A stretch of DNA of 8,426 nt, from contig JAOUKG010000081.1 of the NCBI GenBank assembly GCA_029882725.1, positions 1 through 8,426 on the forward strand, in the 5' to 3' direction. The notes below the pieces were generated by a model, which was not told the DNA's origin, searched no databases, and worked only from the letters and a program-made list of their open reading frames with translations. The position numbers and the translations under genes are program-made. Below are positions 1-7,871 of the stretch, in pieces. Source of the stretch: Cyclobacteriaceae bacterium. Lineage in GTDB: Bacteria; Bacteroidota; Bacteroidia; Cytophagales; Cyclobacteriaceae. The first letter of the stretch is position 1; each line of letters starts with the position of its first letter.

Positions 1-621
1 GGAACCTATTGGGTGGAAGCCCTCAATGACAAAGGGTGCCTGGCACAGGATACTTTTTTACTGGAAACTTCCTATGATTTACTCCAGGCCCAGTTTATGA
101 TGCCTTCAGAGGCCCTGGTGCAGGATACGGTGGCCATGATAGAAATTTCCTGGCCATTGCCCGATACCATTGTATGGACCTTCCCTCAGGAAATGCTTAT
201 AGTGGAAGATTATTACGATGTGGTCTTTGGGCAGTACAGTGCCCCGGGTGTTTACAACGTGGGAGTGGCCGCGGTACTGGCGGGCTGTGATGATCAGATC
301 AGTAAATCCATAACCATTTCGGACCGCCCTGCCGGACCGGGTGGAGGAAGGCTGGGTCATGTGGAATATGTGAAAGAATTTGCCCTGTTGCCCAACCCGA
401 ACAATGGCAGCTTTGATGTGGAAGTCGAACTCCTGGAAGTAAGCCCCATTGTGATGAGTGTATGGAATGCAGGATCTGCCACTATGGTGGGAAAAGTCCA
501 GGATTCAGGATCAGATTCCTATTACCGGCATATCGACTTCAGGCCACTGAGCCCCGGAGTCTATATTTTACGCCTCGATCATAAAAACGGAAAAGAATAC
601 TTACGGTTTATTGTCCATTAA
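1..621 (+). CDS. 3' end of a PKD-like surface protein with T9SS C-terminal sorting domain (5' partial)
   Basis: The reading frame is open from base 1 (G-T-Y-W-V-E), so the gene starts upstream of the window; the GTG at 13 is not a credible start. The first residues, of the form GTYWVEALNDKGC, look like the last strand of a PKD/Ig-like repeat as found in T9SS adhesins. A second PKD-like unit follows at about 90-330, ending with APGVYNVGV and a Cys-rich turn. The last 80 residues (about 379-618) form a type A T9SS sorting domain: LLPNPNNGSFDVEVEL, then SPGVYILRL, then a terminal KEYLRFIVH. This domain is known to direct proteins through the outer membrane, after which it is removed and the protein is attached to the surface or released. 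The gene ends 30 bp before the barrel gene on the same strand, so co-transcription is likely. The function of the missing N-terminal part cannot be judged; adhesin-like is an inference. Confidence 0.88.
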   Translation, partial: GTYWVEALNDKGCLAQDTFLLETSYDLLQAQFMMPSEALVQDTVAMIEISWPLPDTIVWTFPQEMLIVEDYYDVVFGQYSAPGVYNVGVAAVLAGCDDQISKSITISDRPAGPGGGRLGHVEYVKEFALLPNPNNGSFDVEVELLEVSPIVMSVWNAGSATMVGKVQDSGSDSYYRHIDFRPLSPGVYILRLDHKNGKEYLRFIVH

Positions 622-651
622 ATGAAAAATATAAGGAAAAGTTGAAATTCA

Positions 652-2376
652 GTGCTTTCTAAAACCCGACATACCGCCCTAATTTTTGCCATGGTTCTTT
701 GCTGTGCCCCGCTTTTTGCCCAAGACCTGGATGCCATAGGCAAGGAAAACCCCCTTACGGTTTCCGGTGGGGTTTCCGTGAACCAAATGCTGTATGCAGC
801 CAGTGGCATTGAATCCAGGCGTGACCCGTATTCGTTTTATACGGCGGGCAACCTGAACTTAAACCTGTACGGGTGGAACGTGCCCCTGAGTTTCAGCTAT
901 AGCAACCAGCAGACTTCCTTTCACCAGCCTTTTAACCAGTACAGTATGCATCCCACCTATAAATGGGTAACGGGCCATATAGGATACACTTCCATGTCCT
1001 TTTCGCCGTATACGGTAAACGGCCATATCTTCCTGGGCGGTGGCGTAGACGTGGAACCGGACGGCAAATGGAAATTCAGTGCCTTGTACGGGCGGTTTAT
1101 GAAACCCGTGGAACTAGGCAGCACGATAGATTACAGCTCACTCCCGGCATATAAAAGAATGGGCTATGGCATGAAAGCAAGCTATGGTGACGCAGGCAAT
1201 TTTGTGGATCTCATTTTGTTTCATGCCAGCGATAAGGTTTCTTCCATTGGCCCCGTTCCCGACAGCCTGCAGATTTTTCCCATGGAAAACTTGGTGGCCA
1301 GCATAGCGGCGGGCAAAACCTTTTTGGAAAACTTTGTGCTCAGGGCCGAGCTTGCTTCCAGTGCACTTTCCCATGACATACGGGCCGTTGAAACCGACCC
1401 GGCAGCCCTTTTTGGAAGAATGGGCCTTCTCTATACTTCCCGTACCACCTCTTCCTATTACAAAGCCTTTAAATCTTCTTTCGATTACCGGAAAGATGCC
1501 TACTCCATAGGGGTGGGGTTTGAAAGGATAGACCCCCAATATCGTACCCTCGGGGCCTATTATTTCAACAATGACCTGCAAAACCTTACTCTGAACGGCT
1601 CGGCATCCCTTTTACAGGGAAAGGTAAACCTGGCGGCCAGCGGTGGCTCCCAGCGCGATAACCTCGATGACACCAAAATGAGCACCATGCGCAGAATGGT
1701 GGGTTCCGTCAACGTAAACTATGTGCCTTCGCAGAAAATGAACTTTGCCGCTTCCTATTCCTCTTTCCAGACCTTTACCAATATACGGTCGCCATTTCTG
1801 GAAATCAATGAACTGACACCTTACGACAACCTGGATACCTTGAACTATACCCAGATTTCCAAAAGCGGGAACCTGAATGCCATGTTCATGATTGGCAGTT
1901 CTGAAGAACGAAGGCAAAACCTGAACCTGAACCTGAGCGTACAGGAGGCGAGCGATAAACAGGGCGGTGTGGTACAGAATTCGGGCAATATTTTCTATAA
2001 CGGAAACCTGTCTTATGCCTTGAGCCTGGTTCCGCAAAACCTGACCCTTTCCGTGGCTTTCAATGCCAATATTAACCAGGGTGAGCTTTTCAGTACGCAT
2101 ACACTTGGCCCCACCGCAGCCCTGAGCAAATCGTTGTTGGACAAGGCCATGAGACTTTCCTTTTCCACTTCCTACAACACTTCTTATGCCAATGTACAGC
2201 GGGTAGGCGCTATATTGAGCAACAGGGTGAACGGCAGTTTTTCCATTAAACAAAAACACAACCTGAATTTGAGTATGGCCTTGGTGAACAGGCAGAGCAA
2301 CACGGAAACACTTGTGCAAAACTTTACGGAATTTACCTGTATGCTGGGCTACGGGTACACATTTGGGACAAAATGA
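652..2376 (+). CDS. Outer-membrane beta-barrel protein, 574 aa, of unknown function
   Basis: The GTG start gives a complete signal peptide: basic MLSKTRH, a hydrophobic core ALIFAMVLCCAP, and LFA before Q24, so cleavage is expected near residue 23. The rest is a run of alternating polar/hydrophobic strands rich in Asn, Ser, Tyr and Phe (for example LNLNLYGW, LSFSYSNQQ, LNLNLSVQ, LSFSTSYNTSY). It closes with LGYGYTFGTK, an aromatic final strand typical of outer-membrane barrels. No PorP/SprF, TonB-receptor plug or OmpA feature is visible, and at 574 residues it is much longer than PorP/SprF proteins (about 300). The conserved-looking block around residues 60-150 (YGWNVPLSFSYSNQQ to FLGGGVDV) resembles uncharacterised Bacteroidota barrels, as far as I can judge from memory. 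The gene overlaps the next one by 4 bp (ATGA), so the two are probably co-translated. A role in export or anchoring of the giant toxin is inferred only from this linkage. Confidence 0.8.
   Translation: MLSKTRHTALIFAMVLCCAPLFAQDLDAIGKENPLTVSGGVSVNQMLYAASGIESRRDPYSFYTAGNLNLNLYGWNVPLSFSYSNQQTSFHQPFNQYSMHPTYKWVTGHIGYTSMSFSPYTVNGHIFLGGGVDVEPDGKWKFSALYGRFMKPVELGSTIDYSSLPAYKRMGYGMKASYGDAGNFVDLILFHASDKVSSIGPVPDSLQIFPMENLVASIAAGKTFLENFVLRAELASSALSHDIRAVETDPAALFGRMGLLYTSRTTSSYYKAFKSSFDYRKDAYSIGVGFERIDPQYRTLGAYYFNNDLQNLTLNGSASLLQGKVNLAASGGSQRDNLDDTKMSTMRRMVGSVNVNYVPSQKMNFAASYSSFQTFTNIRSPFLEINELTPYDNLDTLNYTQISKSGNLNAMFMIGSSEERRQNLNLNLSVQEASDKQGGVVQNSGNIFYNGNLSYALSLVPQNLTLSVAFNANINQGELFSTHTLGPTAALSKSLLDKAMRLSFSTSYNTSYANVQRVGAILSNRVNGSFSIKQKHNLNLSMALVNRQSNTETLVQNFTEFTCMLGYGYTFGTK
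2373..2376 (+). promoter_or_regulatory. ATGA start/stop overlap between the barrel and toxin genes
   Basis: The ATG of the giant toxin and the TGA of the barrel gene share two bases within ATGA. Overlaps of this kind let ribosomes that finish the first gene re-initiate on the second, so the two products are probably made in linked amounts. No independent promoter or ribosome binding site is evident before the toxin start. Confidence 0.8.
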
Positions 2377-5300
2377 AGATGAATTTGAATAGAATATATA
2401 AAATAGGATTTCTGCTAGCCGTGGTTTTGGCCTCTTGCCTGAAACTGAACGCCCAGAACTACCCTGTGCAGGTCAATACCGTGCTGCAGCCTCCCTATAC
2501 GCCATATCTGAACGATTATACCGAAATAGGGTCGCAACGGTTCATGGCCAACATCTTCCTGAAAGACCTTACCATCCCGGAATATGCCTGTAGGCTCCGC
2601 ATTACCATTGAAGGGGTGGGCATTACCATAAAGACCAGACAGAACTTTGTGCCCCGTCAGCCCTTGCTCATTCCAGGTGGGGGAGTGCCTCTTATGGTCT
2701 ATGGCTCTGATATAGCCGAGTATTTCCATCCCGACAACCTGGATTTCTCAGGGATGAGCCGGACCGAATACAAGAAAACATCACGCCTTCCCGAGGGTGT
2801 TTACCGCTTTACCGTGGAAGTGCTGGACTACAACCGGGGCACGGTAGTGAGCAACAAGGGCACGGCCGTGGCCTGGATCATCCTGAACGATCCGCCGCTG
2901 TTGAACCTGCCCTATGACCAGCACAAAATACAGGTTACCGATCCTGCCTACATCCCTTTCACCTGGACCCCCAGGCATACCGGATCGCCCAACTCTGCCT
3001 TTAATGCCGAATATATTTTCAGGCTGGTGGAACTCTGGCCACAGGACCGCAACCCTTACGATGCCTTTCTCGCCCAGCAGCCCCTTTATGAAGTGACCAC
3101 CGGGCAGACCCAGATTGTTTATGGAATGGCAGAACCAGCCCTGATACCCGGAAGGAAATACGCCTGGCAGGTACAGGCCCAGGACCTCGACGGACGAGAT
3201 TTGTTCAAAAACCAGGGCAAGAGTGAAATTCATGTGTTCCAGTACGGCAATGCACTGGCCACCCCGGGGAACCTTCAGCTCCAACATTCCAGTTCATCCA
3301 GTCTGAACCTGGCCTGGGAACAGACCGGTATTTCGGCCATGGACCCCCTTCAGTACCGGGTGCGCTACCGACCGAAAAACGGCGATCAATGGTATGAGGA
3401 CGTGACCACTGATATGTACAGGATCTTGGGCTCCCTTCAGCCATCTACAGAATATGAAGTGCAGGTAAGAGGGGAAAACGGACTTTTTTCCAGTGATTAT
3501 ACCGTTATACAGACCTTTTCCACCCTGGAACCCAACGAAAACCAGTTTGTCTGCAATTCCGATGCCGTTCCACCCCCCATGCCCGAGGCCGGCTTTCCCG
3601 ACAGGCCCCTAGGAGTAAACGACACCATTCATGCGGGCGGTTATGACGTGCTGGTGAAGGAAGTGGTGCAGACAGGCAATACCTACACCGGCAAGGGAGT
3701 GGTGATCGTGCCCTGGTTCAACCTGGCCAAGGTAGCTGTGACCTTTGAAAACATTGAGGTAAACCCGGCCCACTGGCTGACTTCCGGAAAGATAGAAACG
3801 ATTTGGAACGCCGACAGTCCGTTTTTGCTCCAGTTTGAAGGGAAGACCCCTGAAGATGGCGTGACACCCATATTGGGGGAACTGCCCGTTACCTTAATAG
3901 AAACCGATTCCCTGATAGAGATCACGGGCACCTCCCTGGTAACGGTGACCAAAGACAGTCAGGGCAATTATATCGTGCAGACCTCCGATGGCGGGTCGGT
4001 GATACTGCCAGCCAGTACAGAACAAGGCCCTGCCAGTTATAGTATAACCGATGAGCTGGGCAATGGCTACGTCATAGACGAAAAAGGCAATATTACCAAG
4101 ACCACCTCGGACCAGGCCCTGGCCGCCAGGGAGCGCGGCAACCGGAATTACGACCTGGTGCTTGAGTTTGAGAAAGGGGACGGCAAGTACGGTTTTGACA
4201 AGAAGAGCCAGGAAGTGTTGTCCGATTACTACCAGGAAATAGACGGAGGGCATGATGTGGCCTGGAAGGCATTACCGGAAGGGAAGAATGACAGTGATAT
4301 TGTGGTGAGTACGGGCCTGCCGCCGGGTCTGGATGCGGAAGGGATGGTCTTTGAGCAGGGAAGTGACCCTGTTGCGGTGAGAATAGAAGGAGGGCGTTTT
4401 GTAGTGCCCCTGCGGGGAGGCACAGAAGGCATGGCCGAAGAGCTGGTGGTTTATACCGATGCCACGAAAGAAACCGTGGCGGGCAAGCTGAATCTGTTGT
4501 CGTACAAGCCTTTGAACAAGAAGCTGGTGCTGGTTCCTGTGAACGGAAATGCATATCCCCATTCTGTGGGAAGCTTAACTGACGGGCTGAACGGTATCTA
4601 TTCCCAGGCCCTGGTAAACTGGACCGTGGAAGTGGACGACAACCTTCAGGTGGCATTGAGTGATTCCACTTTTGACGATGGGGAGAGTGATTTCCTTTCG
4701 ACCTATACCGGCGACATGAAGGCAGTGATCAGGGCTTACCAGGCGGACCATACGTTTGAGAAGGACACCTACTACCTGTTTCTGGTTTCCAACCCACAAA
4801 ACCCCGGGAAGGCAGGCTTTATGCCCCGCAGCAAGCAGGCCGGGTTCCTGTTTGTTGACAATTTGGGCGAGGAGCAAGAGGCCTGCCAGATAGCGGCTCA
4901 CGAGCTTGGCCACGGCGCCTTTGGCCTCCAACACCCGTTTTTGGAGTTTCCCGGCTACCAGAGCGACGGCAACAACCTGATGGACTATCCCCCGGGCAAT
5001 AAGCTTTACCGCCACCAGTGGGACCAGATCCACAACCCCCCGGTGGTACTGCCGCTGTTTGATGATGAAGAGGAGGGGGCTTACAACCGTTATCAATACA
5101 TGATATACGGTTCTATAGTTACATTTAGGGGAAGTTTTTCTAAATATGCAGGAACTTCAAGCGCCTACAGCTTTATTTCCCGAGCGGGTAAATTGATTAG
5201 CTTGCCATCAGATGTTGAAGATGTATCCTTTTTGAAATCAAGTGGAACCATCGCAGCGTTCACCATAACAAATAGTGATGGTCAGGCGGTCCGTTATGCT

Positions 5301-7871
5301 AGTGCAGAATGGCCCATATCTGGAGACTTTGCCGGTTATAGGTCTAATACTATCAAGACCGAAACCAAGTTGAAAGCTAATCTTTACCTTGATGAAATAT
5401 CAAAAACCATTTCATCTCCTGCGGAGGTTTATCTGGGCCTGGCTGCTTCAGAGGATTGTAAGATACAGCTTTATAAAGGGAGTATAGAACACAACACTCC
5501 AAAGACTGATTATTATGCAGGACTCAACCAACCAATGGATGAGACTGTCGCTGGAAACCTTTCTAAAGAAGTGGCAGGCGACCCAATAGCAGCTCCGGAA
5601 TCATGCCTTTGCCTGAAGGGCAGGGACTTTTTCAATCTGTTTAGTTCGGTGATTACCAGTGAGGAAGAATTCAACCAACTATATACGCTGGCTGACAACA
5701 TTTGCAAACTCCCTGAAGGTTTCCTTTCAGCCTATAAGGTAGAAAACGATGCTGCTTTTCATGATCAACTGAATCAATGGCTGATGTGGGAAAGTGATAA
5801 GGTCAGGTTAATTCAAAACCGGAAGGATTTCTGGGATAGAGAGGATGCCTGGAATATCTATCAGACGCGGTTGAACCAGTTTATCAATCGGTATCATAAT
5901 TATAAAACCCAGTTTGATGACGGCACCATTTCCAACAGAACGCTCAAGGCCATAATAAATGCCCTTTCCGATGAATTTATTGCCCTGTATTCCATTGAAG
6001 AGCGGATAGATATAATCAAAGCGTTGTTGCCGGAAAAGAGTGGAATGAGTGTTCAGGTGCATTATGGCGCAGGTGGTCCGTCGGCGGATTACAGTGAAAT
6101 TTATGTGGACGATGCTGAGGAACATGCCATTATAAATGTTCTGAAGAGCGTAAAGACAAAGGCTGATGCGGCAGCTATGCTCAACGCCATTTCATCGGAC
6201 GGTTTTTTGAGTGTATTGAATTATCATTTGGATGATTTTGGGTTGGGAGGAAATAATTTCTCAAAACTGGCCCAACAGTTTCACAGACTGACACTGCTGG
6301 CCTATGACATACCGGAAAAGAGCGAAAACCAGACAATATCACACTGGGGGCTTGTACATGAATATAATCCTGATGCTCATTTTGTTTACAACGACAATCG
6401 AACGTTTTCATTCGGGGTACCCGCCACGGCAGGAGGCGTGCTATATAAAAATGTAGAATATGATGCCAACGGCCTGCTGACCATAGAAAAAGAAGTATGT
6501 GAAGAAATAGAGGATTTCGACAGGTATTATTACACATCACCCGGAACGCCGCCCATCACCCAAACGGCCCAAAAATGTGTAAAATCAACACCCTCAACGC
6601 ATTACCTGAAATACTTCGATCTGATTACCATTGATATCATTGATGTTGATTATATACCCTATGAGGCAACTGATAAGCTAGGAAGTTCCATTATTACCTA
6701 TGCTGGGTTTATAGATTACCTATTGGAGAAGAAAGGCACAGACCAGGCCATAAAAATAGCCGACTACACCATTACCACCGCCAGTCTGGCATTTGGAGTA
6801 GGCGAATTGTCGATTATGCTGCGGGCCGGGGCCAGCACAGCACGAATAGCGCTGGCCAGTAGCGATATCGGTTTGGAGCTGACCGATTTGATTGTAAACA
6901 GCGATGCATTTGCCGGAGAAATATGTGGATATGATGAAAATGGCATACCAAAAAATTGTGAGAGGTTAAGGGAAATCAGAGCGTTCAATGCTCTGGCCCA
7001 GATTGCTGCCATTTCTGCCAGTGGGTTTGATATAGCCAAAAATTGGAAAAACATAAGAAAAATAAACTGGGATGACGCCAGTTTAGCAGCCTATACGCAC
7101 GTAAACAATTTGTCGGCCCCAACCAAATCCAGGCTTGGAAGTATATTAAATAGCGTGCCGGATGATGAAATCCCGACTATACTTGCTAAATTGGACGATG
7201 ATTTAGGTAATATAAAATATAATATAAAAGAGTTATTAGATGAAAGTCCAGGAGATATTGAAATTTGGAAGCAGTTAACAGATGACCCTTCCTATGCTTG
7301 GGAGATCAGTAAAACTGGTGATGCCAGGTGGCAAAAATGGAGTCAAAGGGAGTTCTTTAAAGATGTTACAGAATTAGGTAAAAAGTTTGAAACAGAGACG
7401 GTTCTTAATGCTTTAAAAGCTCGAAATTCGAATCCTGATTATTTGGCACTCAAGGATAAATTTCCAAATAAAAACCTTGATGAGTATGATATGTATTCAC
7501 AGGTTCAATTAAGTTTTGATGAGGTGACTTTACCAAGTGGTAAGAAAATAAATTATTTTACTGCAGATCAGGTTTTTATTAAATGGGGAAAGAAGGCAGA
7601 CGGAGTCACTGATGAAGTTAAGGATATTATTGTCATAGAGAATAAATTGACAGATGCTACTTCATTAACTCCTAATCAAAATGCTGGAAAGGCAAGTTCG
7701 GAATTGACGGTTAGAAGTATTAATCAGGGAGCTCCAGTAAGTAGTAGATTAACAGGAGGAGAAGAAGGGTTGAGTTTACCTCAGGGAACAGAGATCGGAG
7801 TTCAGGCTGAGTGGGTTAAGATACATGACGGAGAGACTGGCGATGTGATTTCGGGAATAAATAAATTATGA
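2373..7871 (+). CDS. Giant modular polymorphic toxin: Fn3-like domains, zinc metallopeptidase, C-terminal nuclease-like domain (1832 aa)
   Basis: The start ATG overlaps the barrel stop (ATGA); another ATG lies two codons in. Residues 1-27 are a signal peptide (IGFLLAVVLA core, LNA before Q28), with an embedded lipobox-like LASC at 19-22. Residues 28-165 are a beta-rich N-terminal domain of Bacteroidota surface proteins, possibly the one called TANFOR. Residues about 170-291 and 293-388 are Fn3-like, the second with typical YRVRYR and STEYEVQVRG strands. Residues 390-710 are beta-rich without a recognised domain. Residues about 714-900 form a zincin with HELGHGAFGLQH (843-854) and a Met-turn-like NLMDY (868-872). 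Residues 900-1450 are a mostly helical linker, 1458-1510 a hydrophobic pre-toxin segment, and 1637-1832 a PD-(D/E)xK-type nuclease-like domain. There is no T9SS sorting domain at the C-terminus. GC falls in two steps along the gene, near 5090 and 7190. A toxin role is inferred from architecture, the small gene after it and the nuclease motifs; the exact nuclease family is unassigned. Confidence 0.82.
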   Translation: MKMNLNRIYKIGFLLAVVLASCLKLNAQNYPVQVNTVLQPPYTPYLNDYTEIGSQRFMANIFLKDLTIPEYACRLRITIEGVGITIKTRQNFVPRQPLLIPGGGVPLMVYGSDIAEYFHPDNLDFSGMSRTEYKKTSRLPEGVYRFTVEVLDYNRGTVVSNKGTAVAWIILNDPPLLNLPYDQHKIQVTDPAYIPFTWTPRHTGSPNSAFNAEYIFRLVELWPQDRNPYDAFLAQQPLYEVTTGQTQIVYGMAEPALIPGRKYAWQVQAQDLDGRDLFKNQGKSEIHVFQYGNALATPGNLQLQHSSSSSLNLAWEQTGISAMDPLQYRVRYRPKNGDQWYEDVTTDMYRILGSLQPSTEYEVQVRGENGLFSSDYTVIQTFSTLEPNENQFVCNSDAVPPPMPEAGFPDRPLGVNDTIHAGGYDVLVKEVVQTGNTYTGKGVVIVPWFNLAKVAVTFENIEVNPAHWLTSGKIETIWNADSPFLLQFEGKTPEDGVTPILGELPVTLIETDSLIEITGTSLVTVTKDSQGNYIVQTSDGGSVILPASTEQGPASYSITDELGNGYVIDEKGNITKTTSDQALAARERGNRNYDLVLEFEKGDGKYGFDKKSQEVLSDYYQEIDGGHDVAWKALPEGKNDSDIVVSTGLPPGLDAEGMVFEQGSDPVAVRIEGGRFVVPLRGGTEGMAEELVVYTDATKETVAGKLNLLSYKPLNKKLVLVPVNGNAYPHSVGSLTDGLNGIYSQALVNWTVEVDDNLQVALSDSTFDDGESDFLSTYTGDMKAVIRAYQADHTFEKDTYYLFLVSNPQNPGKAGFMPRSKQAGFLFVDNLGEEQEACQIAAHELGHGAFGLQHPFLEFPGYQSDGNNLMDYPPGNKLYRHQWDQIHNPPVVLPLFDDEEEGAYNRYQYMIYGSIVTFRGSFSKYAGTSSAYSFISRAGKLISLPSDVEDVSFLKSSGTIAAFTITNSDGQAVRYASAEWPISGDFAGYRSNTIKTETKLKANLYLDEISKTISSPAEVYLGLAASEDCKIQLYKGSIEHNTPKTDYYAGLNQPMDETVAGNLSKEVAGDPIAAPESCLCLKGRDFFNLFSSVITSEEEFNQLYTLADNICKLPEGFLSAYKVENDAAFHDQLNQWLMWESDKVRLIQNRKDFWDREDAWNIYQTRLNQFINRYHNYKTQFDDGTISNRTLKAIINALSDEFIALYSIEERIDIIKALLPEKSGMSVQVHYGAGGPSADYSEIYVDDAEEHAIINVLKSVKTKADAAAMLNAISSDGFLSVLNYHLDDFGLGGNNFSKLAQQFHRLTLLAYDIPEKSENQTISHWGLVHEYNPDAHFVYNDNRTFSFGVPATAGGVLYKNVEYDANGLLTIEKEVCEEIEDFDRYYYTSPGTPPITQTAQKCVKSTPSTHYLKYFDLITIDIIDVDYIPYEATDKLGSSIITYAGFIDYLLEKKGTDQAIKIADYTITTASLAFGVGELSIMLRAGASTARIALASSDIGLELTDLIVNSDAFAGEICGYDENGIPKNCERLREIRAFNALAQIAAISASGFDIAKNWKNIRKINWDDASLAAYTHVNNLSAPTKSRLGSILNSVPDDEIPTILAKLDDDLGNIKYNIKELLDESPGDIEIWKQLTDDPSYAWEISKTGDARWQKWSQREFFKDVTELGKKFETETVLNALKARNSNPDYLALKDKFPNKNLDEYDMYSQVQLSFDEVTLPSGKKINYFTADQVFIKWGKKADGVTDEVKDIIVIENKLTDATSLTPNQNAGKASSELTVRSINQGAPVSSRLTGGEEGLSLPQGTEIGVQAEWVKIHDGETGDVISGINKL
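4512..5072 (+). other. Zinc metallopeptidase (zincin) domain inside the giant toxin
   Basis: This segment covers residues about 714-900. It begins with a strand LNKKLVLVPVNG, runs through a mixed region with SDFLSTYTGDMKAVIRAY and YYLFLVSN, and reaches the active-site helix HELGHGAFGLQH at residues 843-854. H843 and H847 should bind zinc, E844 should be the general base and H854 is the likely third ligand. NLMDY at 868-872 resembles the metzincin Met-turn, and RHQWDQIH closes the domain. The motif is one residue longer than the classical HExxHxxGxxH. In polymorphic toxins such peptidase domains are thought to release the toxic tip by self-cleavage; that role here is an inference. GC drops right after this domain. 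Confidence 0.8.
6744..6900 (+). other. Hydrophobic pre-toxin segment of the giant toxin
   Basis: Residues about 1458-1510 are rich in Ala, Leu, Ile, Val and small residues (TITTASLAFGVGELSIML, then ARIALASSDIGLELTDLIV). A second, milder stretch FNALAQIAAISASGFDIA follows near residues 1535-1552. Similar amphipathic or hydrophobic pairs precede the toxic tip in many polymorphic toxins, where membrane insertion or translocation into the target is suspected. Here it is a compositional observation; a buried helical hairpin in the linker would look the same. Confidence 0.5.
7281..7868 (+). other. C-terminal PD-(D/E)xK-type nuclease-like toxin domain
   Basis: Residues 1637-1832 carry the expected order of a restriction-endonuclease-like fold. 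A helix holds E1673 or E1675 (KKFETETVLNALK). A strand ends in FTAD with D1732. The next strand, IIVIENK, gives the E-x-K pair E1756 and K1758. A helix then starts with LTPNQ (Q1769), a feature of several Tox-REase groups. The D-to-E gap of 24 residues is longish and holds a turn rich in Lys, Asp and Gly. The domain has the lowest GC of the giant gene, is preceded by a W-Q-K-W junction, and ends right at the immunity gene. DNase activity in a target cell is an inference from motifs; RNase activity or a dead fold cannot be excluded. Confidence 0.65.
7868..7871 (+). promoter_or_regulatory. ATGA start/stop overlap between toxin and candidate immunity gene
   Basis: The toxin ends in TGA at 7869-7871 and the next gene starts with ATG at 7868, with a second in-frame ATG at 7871. 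Coupling would ensure the protective protein is made whenever the toxin is completed. No clear Shine-Dalgarno stands upstream, as is usual in this phylum. Confidence 0.75.

Noticed and set aside
13..15. GTG as start of the first gene
   Set aside because: The frame is open to base 1 with residues that fit the end of a repeat, and no signal peptide follows the GTG although the protein carries a T9SS sorting domain.
1918..1936. Three tandem copies of a six-base unit (aacctg)
   Set aside because: It encodes alternating Asn-Leu of a beta-strand; similar Asn-Leu strands occur elsewhere in the barrel, so protein constraint explains it.
1612..2319. Minus-strand open frame of 235 codons opposite the barrel gene
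   Set aside because: The plus frame has a signal peptide, beta-strand pattern and coupled neighbours; the antisense product shows no signal, domain or sensible hydrophobic pattern.
4093..4656. Minus-strand open frame of 187 codons, Pro- and Ser-rich
   Set aside because: It lies wholly opposite the giant toxin gene in its high-GC part, has low-complexity composition and no recognisable domain; it is a shadow of the coding strand.
7205..7238. Very AT-rich stretch that resembles a promoter or attachment site
   Set aside because: It is in frame within the toxin gene, translates sensibly (NIKYNIKELL), and shows no Bacteroidota -33/-7 pair or repeat flanks that I could find; it marks the composition shift instead.
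7640..7868. Search for a T9SS C-terminal sorting domain at the end of the giant toxin
   Set aside because: No PNP-like motif, PGVY-like strand or basic terminal strand is present; the C-terminus belongs to the nuclease-like domain.
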